From the NCBI GenBank assembly GCA_028456385.1, contig JALNQF010000715.1, forward strand, positions 1 to 15,858: a stretch of 15,858 nucleotides of DNA, in the 5' to 3' direction. The notes below the pieces were generated by a model that was given only the letters and a program-made list of their open reading frames with translations, was not told the DNA's origin and did no database searches. This document shows, piece by piece, positions 1-10,200 of this stretch (its first letter is position 1; each line of letters opens with the position of its first letter). The position numbers and the translations under genes were made by a program. This DNA comes from Ophiosphaerella korrae (Eukaryota > Ascomycota > Dothideomycetes > Pleosporales > Phaeosphaeriaceae).

Positions 1-216
1 TATATTTTTAGCTATTTTATTCGGAGAGTTATTACTAGTTAAAAACTATAACTTTTTTTTAGGCTTTTTTTTCGTGTCACCCTACTGTATATTATCTAAT
101 TTATAGCTACTTAGGGGTACCTTAACTTCTTTCTTAGTTAAACTTTCTACTATTATATTAGCTAGACTATACATTACTTACACACTTTACTTCTCCTAAT
201 AACTAAATTAGTAAAG
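1..216 (-). pseudogene. Leader and gag start of a minus-strand B-like retrotransposon (B'), cut by the window edge
   Basis: Read on the minus strand, positions 216 down to about 98 match the segment just after the 5' LTR of B2 (6098 to about 6215). Both start CTTTACTAATTTAGTTATTA, and both reach a gag start that reads roughly VESLTKK. This is the untranslated leader plus the first codons of gag, the capsid/nucleocapsid precursor. Below about 97 the match to B2 stops and the sequence runs into T-rich stretches (54-72) that I cannot place. That makes B' a diverged subfamily or a rearranged copy. The rest of the element must lie left of the window. Stops and the AT-rich base use match RIP decay. 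No intact reading frame remains. No convincing tRNA primer-binding site is visible in the leader. Confidence 0.7.
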
Positions 217-679
217 TGTAATAAGGTTACCTATTATTAACTACAAGTAACCTCTAGGAGAGTATTAGTAGATTAGAAAGTAATAACAAAGGTTTATATA
301 GTAATTAGTAATAACTATAAATAATAGCTAATTTATATATATAATATTAAGTATTAGCGTTCTAGGTTAGAGATTAGATTACTAATACTATCCTAATAAT
401 ATACACTATTACTACTATATACTTAGTGTATACTTAGTAGCTTCGTAACTTTATAATTACTAAGATCGTAAATTTATATATTTATTACCTGTCTTGTTTT
501 ATAACTTTGTATTTACTAAGATCGCGAATTTATATATTTATTACGTATCTATATTGTAATTAGATTCCAAGCTAAGTCTATTATCTTATAAGTTATTACT
601 CTACTCGTCCTATACTTTATTAGTAGGTTAGACTAGACTAATTAGTTTTATCTTCATTCCTCTTATTACTATTATAATA
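217..679 (-). repeat. 5' LTR of the minus-strand B-like element B' (463 bp)
   Basis: On the minus strand this begins TATTATAATAGTAATAAGA, matching the B2 LTR start TGTTACGATAGTAATAAGA apart from transitions. It ends TTATTACA, matching the B2 LTR end TTATTATA, and keeps the canonical CA terminus that both B2 LTRs have lost. A central block around 352-405 also matches B2 closely (minus-strand ATTAGGATAGTATTAGTAAT). The part between there and the start is different and holds a 43-bp direct repeat. The B-like pol fragment starts at 680, so this LTR marks an insertion junction. If the target duplication is 5 bp, it is 680-684 (GAAGT). Confidence 0.78.
446..544. repeat. Two 43-bp direct repeats inside the B' LTR
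   Basis: Copies at 446-488 and 502-544 differ at four positions and are separated by 13 bp. Both contain ACTAAGATCG and end TTTATATATTTATTAC. The B2 LTRs lack this repeat and have the inverted 15-mer array at the equivalent place. The repeat could be a duplicated regulatory block in the LTR, but function is unknown. Confidence 0.75.
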
Positions 680-1685
680 GAAGTTTATAGAAAACCTAGT
701 TATTAGAATATATAACCTAGAGCTACTAGTAATAGTAAAAATAGATATATTAAACTTAGTCTATAGAATAGTACTAATACAAGAGGATAAAGTTATAAAG
801 TAAAAATATTTAGTTAAATACTTTTCTAAGAAAATAAAGCTAGTAGAGCTTAACTACTTAATTTATAATAAAGAAATACTAGTAATTTATAAAGTATTTA
901 AGTAGTAAACAGTATACTTATAAAGAGTAAAGTATTAAATAAAAGTTTATATAGACTATAAGAATCTTATAAAATTTATAATATATAAAGACTTATTATA
1001 ATACTATATATAATATTAAAAATACTTATTAAAATTTAATATTAAAATTATATATACTAAAGGTAAAAATAACTAATTTATAGATACTTTAAGTATAAGA
1101 CTAAATTTATAAAAATAAGTAAATACTACTAGTAGAGTTCTAGATAAGTATAAAGATAGATATTTAGTTCTAAATATACTTAGAATAGCTATAATACTTA
1201 AGAGAAAAAGTAGTAAGCTAAATAAATAGATTTAGAAAGAAATATAAAAAATTAAAATCTAAGAAAAACTTATAAAAGCTTATAAAAAAATATAAGTTTT
1301 AAGTAAAATATAGAAAGAGTTTATATAATAGTTTTATAAACTACTAGTATATAGATACTAGAGTATTAATAAAATACTAGATAGGCTTTAAAAGACTACT
1401 ATATTCTAAGAGTAAAATAATAAGTAATAGAAGTACTAAGAAACTATATAAAATATTATAGAAATAAGAATATTAGATATATACTATATAAAATACTATA
1501 ACTTGTTAAAGTACTAAAGTAACACTAAAGAGTTATTATAATAAACTTTATTATAAAGTTATATAAGTTAAAAGATTTAATGTTTAGAGTTAAATATAAT
1601 AAAATTTAAATAAAGTAAATAAGCTTATAAAGTACTTATATATTAAACGATATTAAAAGAAAAATAAAATAGAAGTTATTATATA
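680..1685 (+). pseudogene. Family B pol fragment (RNase H to mid-integrase), oldest layer of the nest
   Basis: The sequence matches B2 positions 9673 to about 10701 along its whole length, from the end of the reverse transcriptase through RNase H to the first half of integrase. It is about 23 bp shorter and visibly more decayed than B2: more Tyr and stop codons, and B2's RNase H block IDAS reads roughly IDIL here. It has no ends of its own. It is cut on the left by the B' LTR (679/680) and on the right by the family A LTR (1685/1686). It is therefore the host copy into which both elements went. The remainder of its integrase should reappear to the right of the A element, outside this window. 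No product is expected. Confidence 0.85.
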
Positions 1686-2023
1686 TAATACAATACTAAG
1701 CGGTAGGTAAGCTATTATATTGTACGCGATTAGGCTAGGCATTATAGCGTAGTAGAATACGTAACTATTTAGTAGTAAACACTCTAGAATAAGCGCTTTA
1801 GAGCGAACGCTTTATAGTAAGCGCTTAGGAATAAACGCTAGATAATAAGTATATAGGAACGTTAATAGACTCTTATAGACTATTGTATTTAATCTCTTCT
1901 TTACTTCTTATCTTAATAGAGTATTATAACTAATACTTTAATTAGATTCTTATCTACCTATTAATACTTATATACCTTATAATACTCTAATAAGAGCTAA
2001 CTATTAATTAAGTTAAGTAACTA
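1686..2023 (+). repeat. 5' LTR of family A element (right end not resolved)
   Basis: The stretch aligns end to end with 15493-15858, apart from a 28-bp length difference in a minisatellite and scattered transitions. The start is read as a degraded TGTTACAATACTAAG: this copy has TAATACAATACTAAG, the right copy TATTATAATACTAAG. The real end of the LTR cannot be fixed because the right copy is cut by the window at the equivalent of 2023; it may extend to about 2100. The five bases before it (1681-1685, ATATA) are the expected target-site duplication, not testable here. The internal element follows on the + strand. Confidence 0.88.
1780..1835 (+). repeat. 14-bp minisatellite in A 5' LTR, 4 units
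   Basis: Four tandem 14-bp units start at 1780, 1794, 1808 and 1822, with consensus near CGCTCTAGAGTAAA, followed by a partial unit CGCTAGAT. The right LTR has six units. The units keep CpG and GCGC that are rare in the rest of the window. Confidence 0.88.
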
Positions 2024-2236
2024 ACTTATTTATTAACCTTACCTATCTTATAGAAGCTTACTTACCCTTATTACCTTTACTTAGTTCTAAGAACTTAATA
2101 TATTAAATACTCTTAAGATAAGTAATACGTTAATAAATATAGATAACTAGCATATAGGAGTAACTATATAGCTACTTCTAAGGTTACTAAGCTAGACCTC
2201 TACTATAGAGAATAAAATAAGCTTAAGCTATAGATC
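2024..2236 (+). other. A element: possible LTR tail and leader before gag
   Basis: This interval should contain the end of the 5' LTR, the primer-binding site and the untranslated leader. No clear TGG-type primer-binding site or CA terminus can be picked out after RIP. I see no separate gene here. Confidence 0.5.
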
Positions 2237-2970
2237 TTATAACTTAATTTCTTCTTTAAAGTAGACTAAGTTTAGGATAAAGATAGAGCTATACTTGTAT
2301 TATCTTATATAAGAAGTAAGGTAAAGAAATAAGTTATACTATACTTTAAGAAATACTTTAATAATAATAATAATAACTACGACAAGATATTTAAAGAATA
2401 GATTAAGTTTAAAGATAAAGTAGAACAAGCCTTTTTACTAGTAAACAAGATAGTAGTAGTAGAGTAAGTAATATAGTAGCTATAATAATACAAGGTAGTA
2501 GTAGACTACGCTAATAAGTTCTAAAGCTACGAGATATAAATAGTACAGAATAATAAGTTATTAATAAGGATATTTTAATAAGAACTTAAGAGTAATATTT
2601 AAGGTAAGCTAATACGTAGTAGAGCTACAATTAAGACGTTAGAGAACCTAATAGAAGAAGTAATTTAAGTTAACAACTATATATATAAATATATAGTAGA
2701 AGCTAAAAATATAGAAGTACTATATATAGAAAGTAAGAAGTATAAACTAAAGTATAAGTACTAACGTAAATATAAGAATAACTAAGTTTAGGGTAGCTAT
2801 AGATACTTTAAGCTATACAAGATATATATTAATAATATAAACCTAAGAAAATAAGAATACTATTACTATAAGAACCTTAAGAAAGTAGAAAGCTAAAAAT
2901 ACTATAAGTATAGTAAAATAGGGCACCTAGTAAAGAATTACTAAGTAAAGAATAAGATTATATAATAAAT
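2237..2970 (+). pseudogene. gag: Family A gag (RIP-inactivated), one zinc knuckle
   Basis: One frame (codons in phase with 2252) runs from about 2237 to 2943 with no shift, interrupted only by TAA/TAG at plausible Gln/Trp positions. It reads like the helical capsid region of a Ty3/Gypsy gag, for example KFKDKVEQAF near 2407 and TLENLIEEVI near 2637. A nucleocapsid zinc knuckle CX2CX4HX4C lies at 2900-2941. The His codon (CAC, 2924) and the preceding Gly are intact, but all three Cys codons now read TAC or TAT (2900, 2909, 2939), each one G-to-A change from Cys. Gag would package element RNA into particles. This copy cannot make it. The start codon cannot be fixed because ATG has been eroded; the left limit is where the recognisable frame begins. 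A foldback element follows at 3112. Confidence 0.85.
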
Positions 2971-3111
2971 TAATATACTTAGGTAGTAAAACAATAATAG
3001 AGAGGAAGAATAGGAAGTAATCCTTAGAAGAATCTAGTAGAAGAGAGATTATAAGACTACAAACCTCTAGTAGTAAGATATAAGTAAGAGATATAACTAC
3101 TACAAAATTAC

Positions 3112-3544
3112 TATAACGTATTCTATCAGCGAAGCAGCTATATTACCAAGACGGCCACTCTAAAACACACTAAAAAATCGAAAATTCAATATCTAATATC
3201 TCGACAACTATACTATAATAACTTCTAAAAATTTAATAGATTAAAGATTATATATAAAGTAGTAATCTATAAAATTTTTAGAACGTGTAGCCTAGTTTAT
3301 TTAATATTATTAATAAAAAAGTGTTTTTTACTGTAGAAAATTTTACTATCTTAAGAACTACTAGGCTGCACGCTTTAAAAATTTCATAGATTACTACTTT
3401 ATATATAATCTTTAATCTATTAAATTTTTAGAAGTTATTATAGTATAGTTGTTAAGATATTAGATGTTAAATTTTCGATTTTTTAGTGTATTTTAGAGTA
3501 GCCGTCTCGGTAATATAGCTGCTTCGCTAATAGAATACGTTATA
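3112..3544. mobile_element. MITE-like foldback element with 184-bp terminal inverted repeats
   Basis: The left arm 3112-3295 and right arm 3361-3544 are inverted copies of exactly equal length (184 bp), around a 65-bp centre. Arm ends read TATAACGTATTCTAT; internal landmarks are GCGAAGCAGCTATATTACC and AAAAAATCGAAAATT. Arm differences are nearly all transitions, so each arm was mutated after insertion. The outermost TATA is its own reverse complement, so the duplicated target could be TA (as for Tc1/mariner-type elements) or TATA. No transposase fits inside, so it would depend on a partner elsewhere. It sits between the gag and pol parts of element A. Confidence 0.85.
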
Positions 3545-5670
3545 ACTAATAAACCTTATAATAAATAATAAAGTAGAAGCTATAAAGATACTACTAGGAA
3601 TACAAAGCTATATAAGAAGGTATTAGCTATAGTAGAAATAAGCTAAGATAGATACCTTAGAATACCTTTAGCTATACTAAAGAAGGGTAAGGTATAGGTA
3701 TAAGATAACGCTATATCTAGGAAGGCGAGCATATATAGCCTAAGATAAGAATAAGAAAGAAAACTAAGAGCTTAAGACCTCTAAATACAAAATAGTACCT
3801 AAGATACTAGAGCTAAAGTAAGAGAATACTAAAGTATAAGATAGATTTGTAAAAGAAATCTAAAGACTAGTAGTTAGCTACTACTTAGTAAAAGAATAGT
3901 AAGATAAGAAATACTACGTAGAGTAGACTTAGTAATACGAATTATTATATACAAACAATAATTAGGCGCTAATTATTATAGATCTAGTATTAATACAAGA
4001 ACTATAATACTAGCTATACTTATATAACTTAAACTATCTACTACTATTATAGATAAAATATTACTATAATAACTACTTTACCTACTATTCTAATAAGATA
4101 AGATCTAGATATTTTTCTTATAAGAAATCTAAATATAAATAGAACTAAGAAGAGTATATAAACGTAAGATATAAATAATACCTATAAGATAAGTAAGAAG
4201 TAGAGTACTTTCTAAGTATAACTAAAGAAGATATAAATATAAGTAAGATACTTGTAAATAACTAATATATTAATCTAATCTAGTAAACCTATATACTAAA
4301 AAGGTATAAATAATATAGAGAGATTAAGATACTCTAAAGATTTTAGTAAAAGATAAATAAAGATTATAAGATTAAGTCTTTTTTAAGTAAATACCTAATA
4401 CTAGATATATGTCTAGAAGCTATAACGCTATTAATACTAAAAGACTTATTAAACTCTTAGTAAAGATAAAAAGAAATAGAGTAAAAGTATTAGTAGATTT
4501 AAAGTTATTTATAAACCTAATTATACTTAAAGTAGTAAAATAAGTAAGACTTTAACTATAGGTAAAGAAGATACTATATCTAATCTATATTATAAATAGA
4601 TAACTAATACTAAGAAACCTAATAGTAAGTAATAAACTAACTATAGAGATTATTATTTAAGGATATAGTAAAAAGATTACTTTAGACGTATTAGTTTTAG
4701 CTAAGAAAAATATTATACTAGGACTCTTATAGCTATAAGAGTTTAATCCTAGAGTTAATTAGAAAAACTAGAACCTCTTATTTAATAACTACAAAGACGT
4801 AAGTAGATCTAAGCCTATATATTAGTAGTATTTAATAGTAGATAAGAAGGTACTATATAAGATAGTAACTTTAATAGCAACTTATTAAGAGAGAATAAGT
4901 ACCTCTATAAGTACTAAAAAGGTACTAGGCTAAGAAGTAGGAGTAGAGGAGTAATACGTAACTTCTAAGATCCTAAAATAATATAAGAAGTTTAGCTACT
5001 TATTTATAGAAGAGATAAATATACTAGTATTACCTAAGTACTAACCCTAAGACTATATAATTAAGTTATAGGAAGAAAAAGAGCTACTTTTTAGACCTAT
5101 TTACTAATTAATAGAGAGTAAATTAGTAATACTCTAAGAAAGACTAAATAGAGACCTAAAGAAAAGATATATACAAGAATCCTTATTATTAGTAGGATTT
5201 CTAATTCTCTTTATACTAAAGAAGAAGAAACTACTAAAGATATACGTAGACTACTAAAAACTAAATAATATTATAGTAAAAGACTAATACTTACTACTAA
5301 ATATAGATAAACTCTAAGATAAGCTAAGCTAAGCTAAGATTTTTATAAAGCTAGACCTAAAGGATAGATACTACCTAATAAGAATTAAAGTAAGTAAAGA
5401 GTAAAAGATAGTATTCTAAATATACTATAGATATTATAAGTATATAGTAATACTCTTTAGACTAATAAATATACTAGTAATATTCTAAAGACTAATTAAT
5501 AATATATTATAAGAATACTTAGATAAGTTTATTATAGCTTACTTAGACAATATACTAATATATTCTAAAGAAGAAGGTAAGTATATAGAGTAAGTAATAA
5601 TAGTACTATAGTACTTAGACTAATACAACCTATAACTAAAGCTAGAGAAGTATAAATAGTAAAAGATAGA
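3545..5670 (+). pseudogene. pol: Family A pol, left part: linker, protease, most of reverse transcriptase
   Basis: Positions 3545-4440 are a poorly recognisable linker dense in stops. A retroviral-type aspartic protease follows, at about 4450-4790. The block near 4487 reads KVLVD, where the catalytic Asp-Ser/Thr-Gly would be, but the residues after Asp are lost; a later block near 4711 reads NIILGL. Reverse transcriptase starts near 5150. It has YVDY then KLNNI (5235-5264, usually FRxLN), FIKLDL (about 5340) and YLDNILIYS (5540-5566). In that block the second catalytic Asp of YLDD is Asn (AAT, 5549), a single G-to-A change. The frame is in phase with 4496, 5540 and 5651. At 5670 the B2 element interrupts it, inside ATAGA, and pol resumes at 12701. 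The enzyme would copy element RNA into DNA; it is dead here. Confidence 0.86.
5666..5670. repeat. Target-site duplication of B2, left copy (ATAGA)
   Basis: ATAGA directly precedes the B2 5' LTR and is repeated directly after the B2 3' LTR at 12701-12705. Five bases is the usual duplication made by Ty3/Gypsy integrases. With a single ATAGA retained, the family A reverse transcriptase reads through in frame as QKIEVEFLGYIIG (old stop read as Gln). Confidence 0.9.
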
Positions 5671-5735
5671 TGTTACGATAGTAATAAGATAGCTATAAAT
5701 AGAACTAATTAGCCCTACAACAATTAACTTAGACT

Positions 5736-5758
5736 TATATAACCCTAAGGGGTACGAG
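5736..5758 (+). promoter_or_regulatory. Possible LTR promoter: TATA-like string plus conserved GC-richer block
   Basis: TATATAA is followed at once by CCCTAAGGGGTACGAG, which is identical in the 3' LTR (12346-12361) although sequence around it has drifted. An LTR must hold the element's own promoter, and this is the best-looking candidate. In DNA this AT-rich a TATA-like string alone means little, so the call is tentative. Confidence 0.3.
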
Positions 5759-5796
5759 CTTAATTAGGAGGCTACATATAATTAGGACACCTAGGG

Positions 5797-5889
5797 TAAT
5801 CTATAATCTATAGACTCTTAGTATTAATAGATTATAGATTAAGATAATCTATAATCTATTAGTCTTAGTAACTATAGATTAATAGATTA
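5797..5889. repeat. Inverted and direct 15-mer array in B2 5' LTR (potential hairpins)
   Basis: TAATCTATAATCTAT occurs at 5797-5811 and again at 5845-5859. Its exact reverse complement ATAGATTATAGATTA is at 5827-5841, and a looser inverse copy lies near 5874-5889. The first pair can form a perfect 15-bp stem with a 15-base loop. The same array is at 12400-12492 in the 3' LTR with one change in the first copy. The B' LTR lacks it. Confidence 0.85.
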
Positions 5890-6097
5890 CAACAAGTATA
5901 TAGTTAGTAGTAATGCGTAATATTAGGATAGTATTAGTAATTCAATTATTAACTACGAGCGATAATACTAAGATAGTTGCAAAACATCTTCTATTGTTTA
6001 TAGCCTATTATAGATTACTATACAAACTTTATTATTACTTCCTAATCTACTAATACCTTTAGGCATTAGGAAGTTAACCCTAGTAACACTTATTATA

Positions 6098-6149
6098 CTT
6101 TACTAATTTAGTTATTAAGAGTAGCAAAGCGTAAGTAGCACACAGTCTA
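6098..6149 (+). other. B2 leader between 5' LTR and gag
   Basis: This short leader begins CTTTACTAATTTAGTTATTA directly after the LTR and is shared with B'. A primer-binding site should be here. After undoing likely RIP changes a TGG-like start can be imagined about ten bases in, but no tRNA match can be assigned by eye. Confidence 0.5.
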
Positions 6150-7200
6150 GCTAATACAATAGTAGAAAGTTTAACTAAAAAAGGAGCTAAGGCAACTATA
6201 AGTAGCTATAAGTTAGACGACACTATATAGAAACAAATCAAGGACTACCTAAATAACCTAATCTCTAAGAAAGAAGATATAAAAATAGTAATTAAAGTAC
6301 TAGAAACGTAAAATAAGGAATTACAAGACTACTTAAGGTAGAATAAGGTATAAATTAAAGCTATTATAGAAGGTTAGAACTAAATAGAACTAATTACCTA
6401 ACGACTAGAGATAAGTGCAATAAAGAAACTACTAAAGATACCTATCCTTAAAAAGTTTAATAGAATAAGGGAGAAATTAAGACCCTTTATAGTATTAGTA
6501 TAACTCTAGATAGATATATAAGTACTATACTTTAATATAGAAGAGAAGAAGGTAATATATATTAGACTATACCTAGAAGAAGACGCAATAAGATAGTACA
6601 AGCCTTACTAGATAGATTACTTAACACACTCGCTAATAACCTAGAAAGACAAGACTAAAGCTATTTTTAGAAGTTATAAATACTTTACTAAATAAATAAG
6701 AGTAGTATTTAGAGATATAGATATTACCTAATAAGCTAAAGAGAAACTTAAGAGGCTTATATAAAGTAAGAGTATTCTAGAATACGTATTATAATTTAAA
6801 TAACTAAGTTAGAATATAGAATAGAATAAATTAGCTCTTATATTACAATTTAAACAAAGACTTAACGTAAAAATCTAATACAAAATAATATATATAGAGA
6901 AACCTAGAATACTAGAAGCCCTAAAGTAGTAGGTAATCTAAATTAATAATAATCTTTAAGAATAGAAAAAGAATAAGTATAGTAACTAAACTAGAAACTA
7001 GGATACTAGAGACTCTATAATCCTTAACGCAAACAAGGATAGAAAAAAAAGAAAGAATAAACACTTTACGTATTTTAACTATAGTAAAAAAGGCTACTAT
7101 ATAAAAGACTACTAATTACAAAAAAAAAAGATATAGTATATTATAAATATAGAAAACTAGGACACTTTATAAAAGATTATAGAAGTAAAGACTATAAGAA
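6150..7200 (+). pseudogene. gag: B2 gag (RIP-inactivated), two zinc knuckles split between two frames
   Basis: One frame runs from 6150 to about 7119 without an indel, broken only by TAA/TAG. It opens ANTIVESLTKKG, has a charged helical region, then a Ty3/Gypsy capsid block (EKLRPFIVLV near 6471, KKVIYIRLYLEEDAIR near 6546). The first zinc knuckle is at 7071-7112: Cys codons read TAT/TAT/TAC and the His codon TAC. An A10 run follows at 7120-7129. A second knuckle, at 7139-7180, is in the minus-one frame, with the spacing Y-x2-Y-x4-H-x4-Y expected from decayed CX2CX4HX4C and its His (CAC, 7163) intact. That second frame is the pol frame. Two knuckles fit a nucleocapsid that binds element RNA. 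The ATG start has been lost, so the left limit is approximate. Confidence 0.87.
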
Positions 7201-10200
7201 AGATAAAGAAGCTTAGTTAAAAATAACTAAAAAGAAGAAAGAAATACTATAAGCACAAGCTAAACCTTAAGAAAAAGTAGCTAGGAGTAAAGAAATATAA
7301 TATATAATACTCTACTAGACCTTTTATTATAAAGACAACTACTATATATACTTTTCTAGTAAATAGAGAGCAAGATACTTTCTATAATAGAGAAATAGAG
7401 TAGTAGTAATAAAAAAAAGAATAAAAGTATAGCTAGAAGAAATAGCGTATATAATAGACCTACTAATAGAAGACTTAGAAAAGGAAGAACTCTAGACCCT
7501 ATTAATCTAGGCTAAAGGACTAGCACTAGATAAAGAGACTACTACAGCTTTCTCTAAAGGACTGTAAGAAAGCGTAAAATAAATTAGTATAAGAGGTATA
7601 GAGTATACCTAGCTAGATATATATAGTTATAATAGCTATATAATAATAGATATAAAGAAATGAAATAAAGAATAGAAGTTTGTTTAGAAATACTTACTAG
7701 TTATAAGTATATAGGAAGCGTATAAAGACTAGAAAGAACGTAACTCTAAAGAAATAAAATTTATACTATTCTAAGAATACATAAAGTAATATATAGTTAT
7801 AGTAGAGAGGATACTTATATAAAGAGAATAGTAATACCTTATAAGAAAGACGTAATAGATTAATAAAGCCTATACACTAAGAGTACTAGTAGTGTACTAT
7901 ATCCTAACTATAGATATACCTAGAAAAGATAAGTACTAAGAAGGGGACAACAAGATAATAGACCTAAGGCACCTAGTATATTTTAAAGTGTTATAGATAT
8001 TATACCTAGATAAGAATTGTATTATATATAAAAACTCTAAAGTAAATAATAAAGTATAGCTTATAAGAAGAAGAGGTTATAACTATATAAGAGTAATTCT
8101 AGTAGAAGATATCTAAGGATAGAAAATAATCCTAGAAGATAGATACGTAGTAGTAAGACCTAGCCTAAAACTATTAAAGAAATATGTTTAAAAAGAACTA
8201 TAGTATAAATACACGTATAATAAATATCTAAAACATAAAGAATATAAACTTAAAATAGGGCTATAGCCTTAGAAAAATAGATAATTTATAAAAACACCTA
8301 AACAAGAAAGGCTAGAAAGTATAAGAAGACTATATATTACAAAAATAAGTACTTATTAAAGAAAGAAAGTATAATTAATAATTAATAGTAGAGCTATAAG
8401 AAACTTTATATTAAAAAAGTTTATAAAAATACAAAGAATATAGTATATAATAAAAAAATATCCTCGACTACTAAGTATAATTAAAGGAAAACTATTCTAG
8501 GAACCTATTAGGTTTAAAATAGTTCTCTCTATACTAGAATTAGAAAAGATAACAATTAAAAATATAGTTATAGATATAACAACAATTAATAATAAATAAG
8601 ATATAACATTAAGAATACTATAGTTATAAATAACTAACCTATACATTAATTAAAAAATAAGAAAAATTAGTTACTATAAAATAGAAAAACTAAAAGCTAA
8701 CATTAGCCTATATAAAGGAGAATTCCAAGAAGAATATAAGAAATAAGAAAAATAGCTTATAGAACCTAAAGATTACCTTCTAAAATATTAGCTATAGGAC
8801 CTAGTAATAGAAATAGAAGAAGGAAAAGACGTAAGATAGAGCCTAGTCTACTAAAAAATAGAAGAAGAATCTAAAATTAAGTAAATATTTATTTAAAATG
8901 CAATAAAAAAAGGATAGATAAAGGAATCTAAATCCTTAGTAGTATATAGACTTATATTTATAGATAAGAAAAGAATAAGTAAAAAAAGGCCCTACGTAGA
9001 TTTTAGAAAAACTAACGTAGTTATAAATAAGAACTAATACCCCTTACTATAGATAGACGTAATACAAGATAAACTATAAAGAGTAACAATCTTTATAAAG
9101 TTAGATATCTAGAATACTTACTACTAGATTAGAATTAAGAAAGGTAATAAATAAAAAATAGTATTTAGAATATAATAGAGACTATATAAATACTTAGTTA
9201 TACTATTTAGCTTAATAAACGTACTAGTAGCCTTCTAAGAAAGAATAAATATAGTACTAAGAGAATACCTAGACGTATTTATATTTATATACCTAGATAA
9301 TATCCTTATATTCTTAGAAATAGAGGAAGAATACGTATAGCACGTACATAAGGTGCTAGAAAAACTAGTAGATAATAAACTATTTCTTAAAATAAGAAAA
9401 TGCAAATTCTATATAAGAGAAATAGACTTCCTTAGATTTATTATAGAACTAGGAAAAATCAAGATTAATTTAGAGAAAATTAAGTTAATTAATAAATAGC
9501 TAACACTAAGAAACTTAAAAGAAGTATAATAATTCTATAAACTAGTAAACTTTTGTAAAAAGTTAATAGTAAGATAGTCTAAAGATATAGAACTAATAAT
9601 AAGGCTTATAAAAAAAGATACACTATTTAAGTAGATAGAGAAATATAAGAAAGTATTTAACAAGATTAAAAAGAAGTTTATAGAGAACCTAGTTATTAGA
9701 ATATATAACCTAGACCTACTAGTAATAGTAAAAATAGATGCATCTAATTTAGTCTATAGAATAGTACTAATACAAGAAGACCTAAAGACTAAAAAAGAAT
9801 ACTTAGTTAAATACTTCTCTAAGAAAATAAAGCTAGTAGAGCTTAACTACCTAATCTATAATAAAGAGATACTAGTAATCTATAAAGTATTTAAATAATA
9901 GAGAGTATACTTATAAGGAGTAAAATACTAAATAAAGGTCTATATAGACTATAAGAATCTTATAAGATTTATACTAAATAAAAAACTAATATAATAATAT
10001 ATAAGATAGTAGGAATTCCTATTAATATTTAATATAGAAATTATATATATAAAAGGAAAAGACAATTAATTTATAGACGCCCTTAGTAGAAGACTAGACT
10101 TATAAGAAGAAGTAAGTACTACTAGTATAGTTCTAGTTAAGAACAAGGAAAGATATTTAGTCCTAAATATACCTAAAATAGCTACAATACTTAAAAGAAG

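Larger units (their letters stand above)
5671..6097 (+). repeat. 5' LTR of B2 (427 bp)
   Basis: The LTR begins TGTTACGATAG and ends CTTATTATA, where the original terminus was probably TTATTACA as kept in the B' LTR. It has exactly the same length as the 3' LTR at 12274-12700. About 30 positions differ between the two, nearly all transitions, with the 3' copy usually carrying the T or A. This 5' copy keeps more CpA and CpG. Inside are a TATATAA box-like string (about 5736), a conserved CCCTAAGGGGTACGAG block (5743-5758) and an inverted-repeat array (5797-5889). Confidence 0.95.

Noticed and set aside
446..544. CRISPR array or phage-like repeat
   Set aside because: Only two 43-bp copies with a 13-bp gap, inside an LTR of a eukaryotic retrotransposon; no cas genes or further units.
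2350..2371. AAT trinucleotide run as a meaningful microsatellite
   Set aside because: Short, inside the gag frame as Asn codons, and expected in such AT-rich DNA. The GATA run near 14040-14056 and the GCTAA run near 5330 were dismissed for the same reason.
3545..4440. A separate host gene between the foldback element and the A protease
   Set aside because: Every frame is dense in stops, no recognisable domain, and it fits as the decayed N-terminal part of pol.
5666..6088. B2 LTR ending at GTAACA (6088), mirroring TGTTAC at the start
   Set aside because: Flanks then show no target duplication. Extending to TTATTATA (6097 and 12700) gives equal 427-bp LTRs, a perfect ATAGA duplication, and in-frame joining of the interrupted gene.
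6098..6130. A tRNA primer-binding site just after the B2 5' LTR
   Set aside because: No stretch complementary to a recognisable tRNA 3' end; a TGG can only be imagined by undoing RIP changes.
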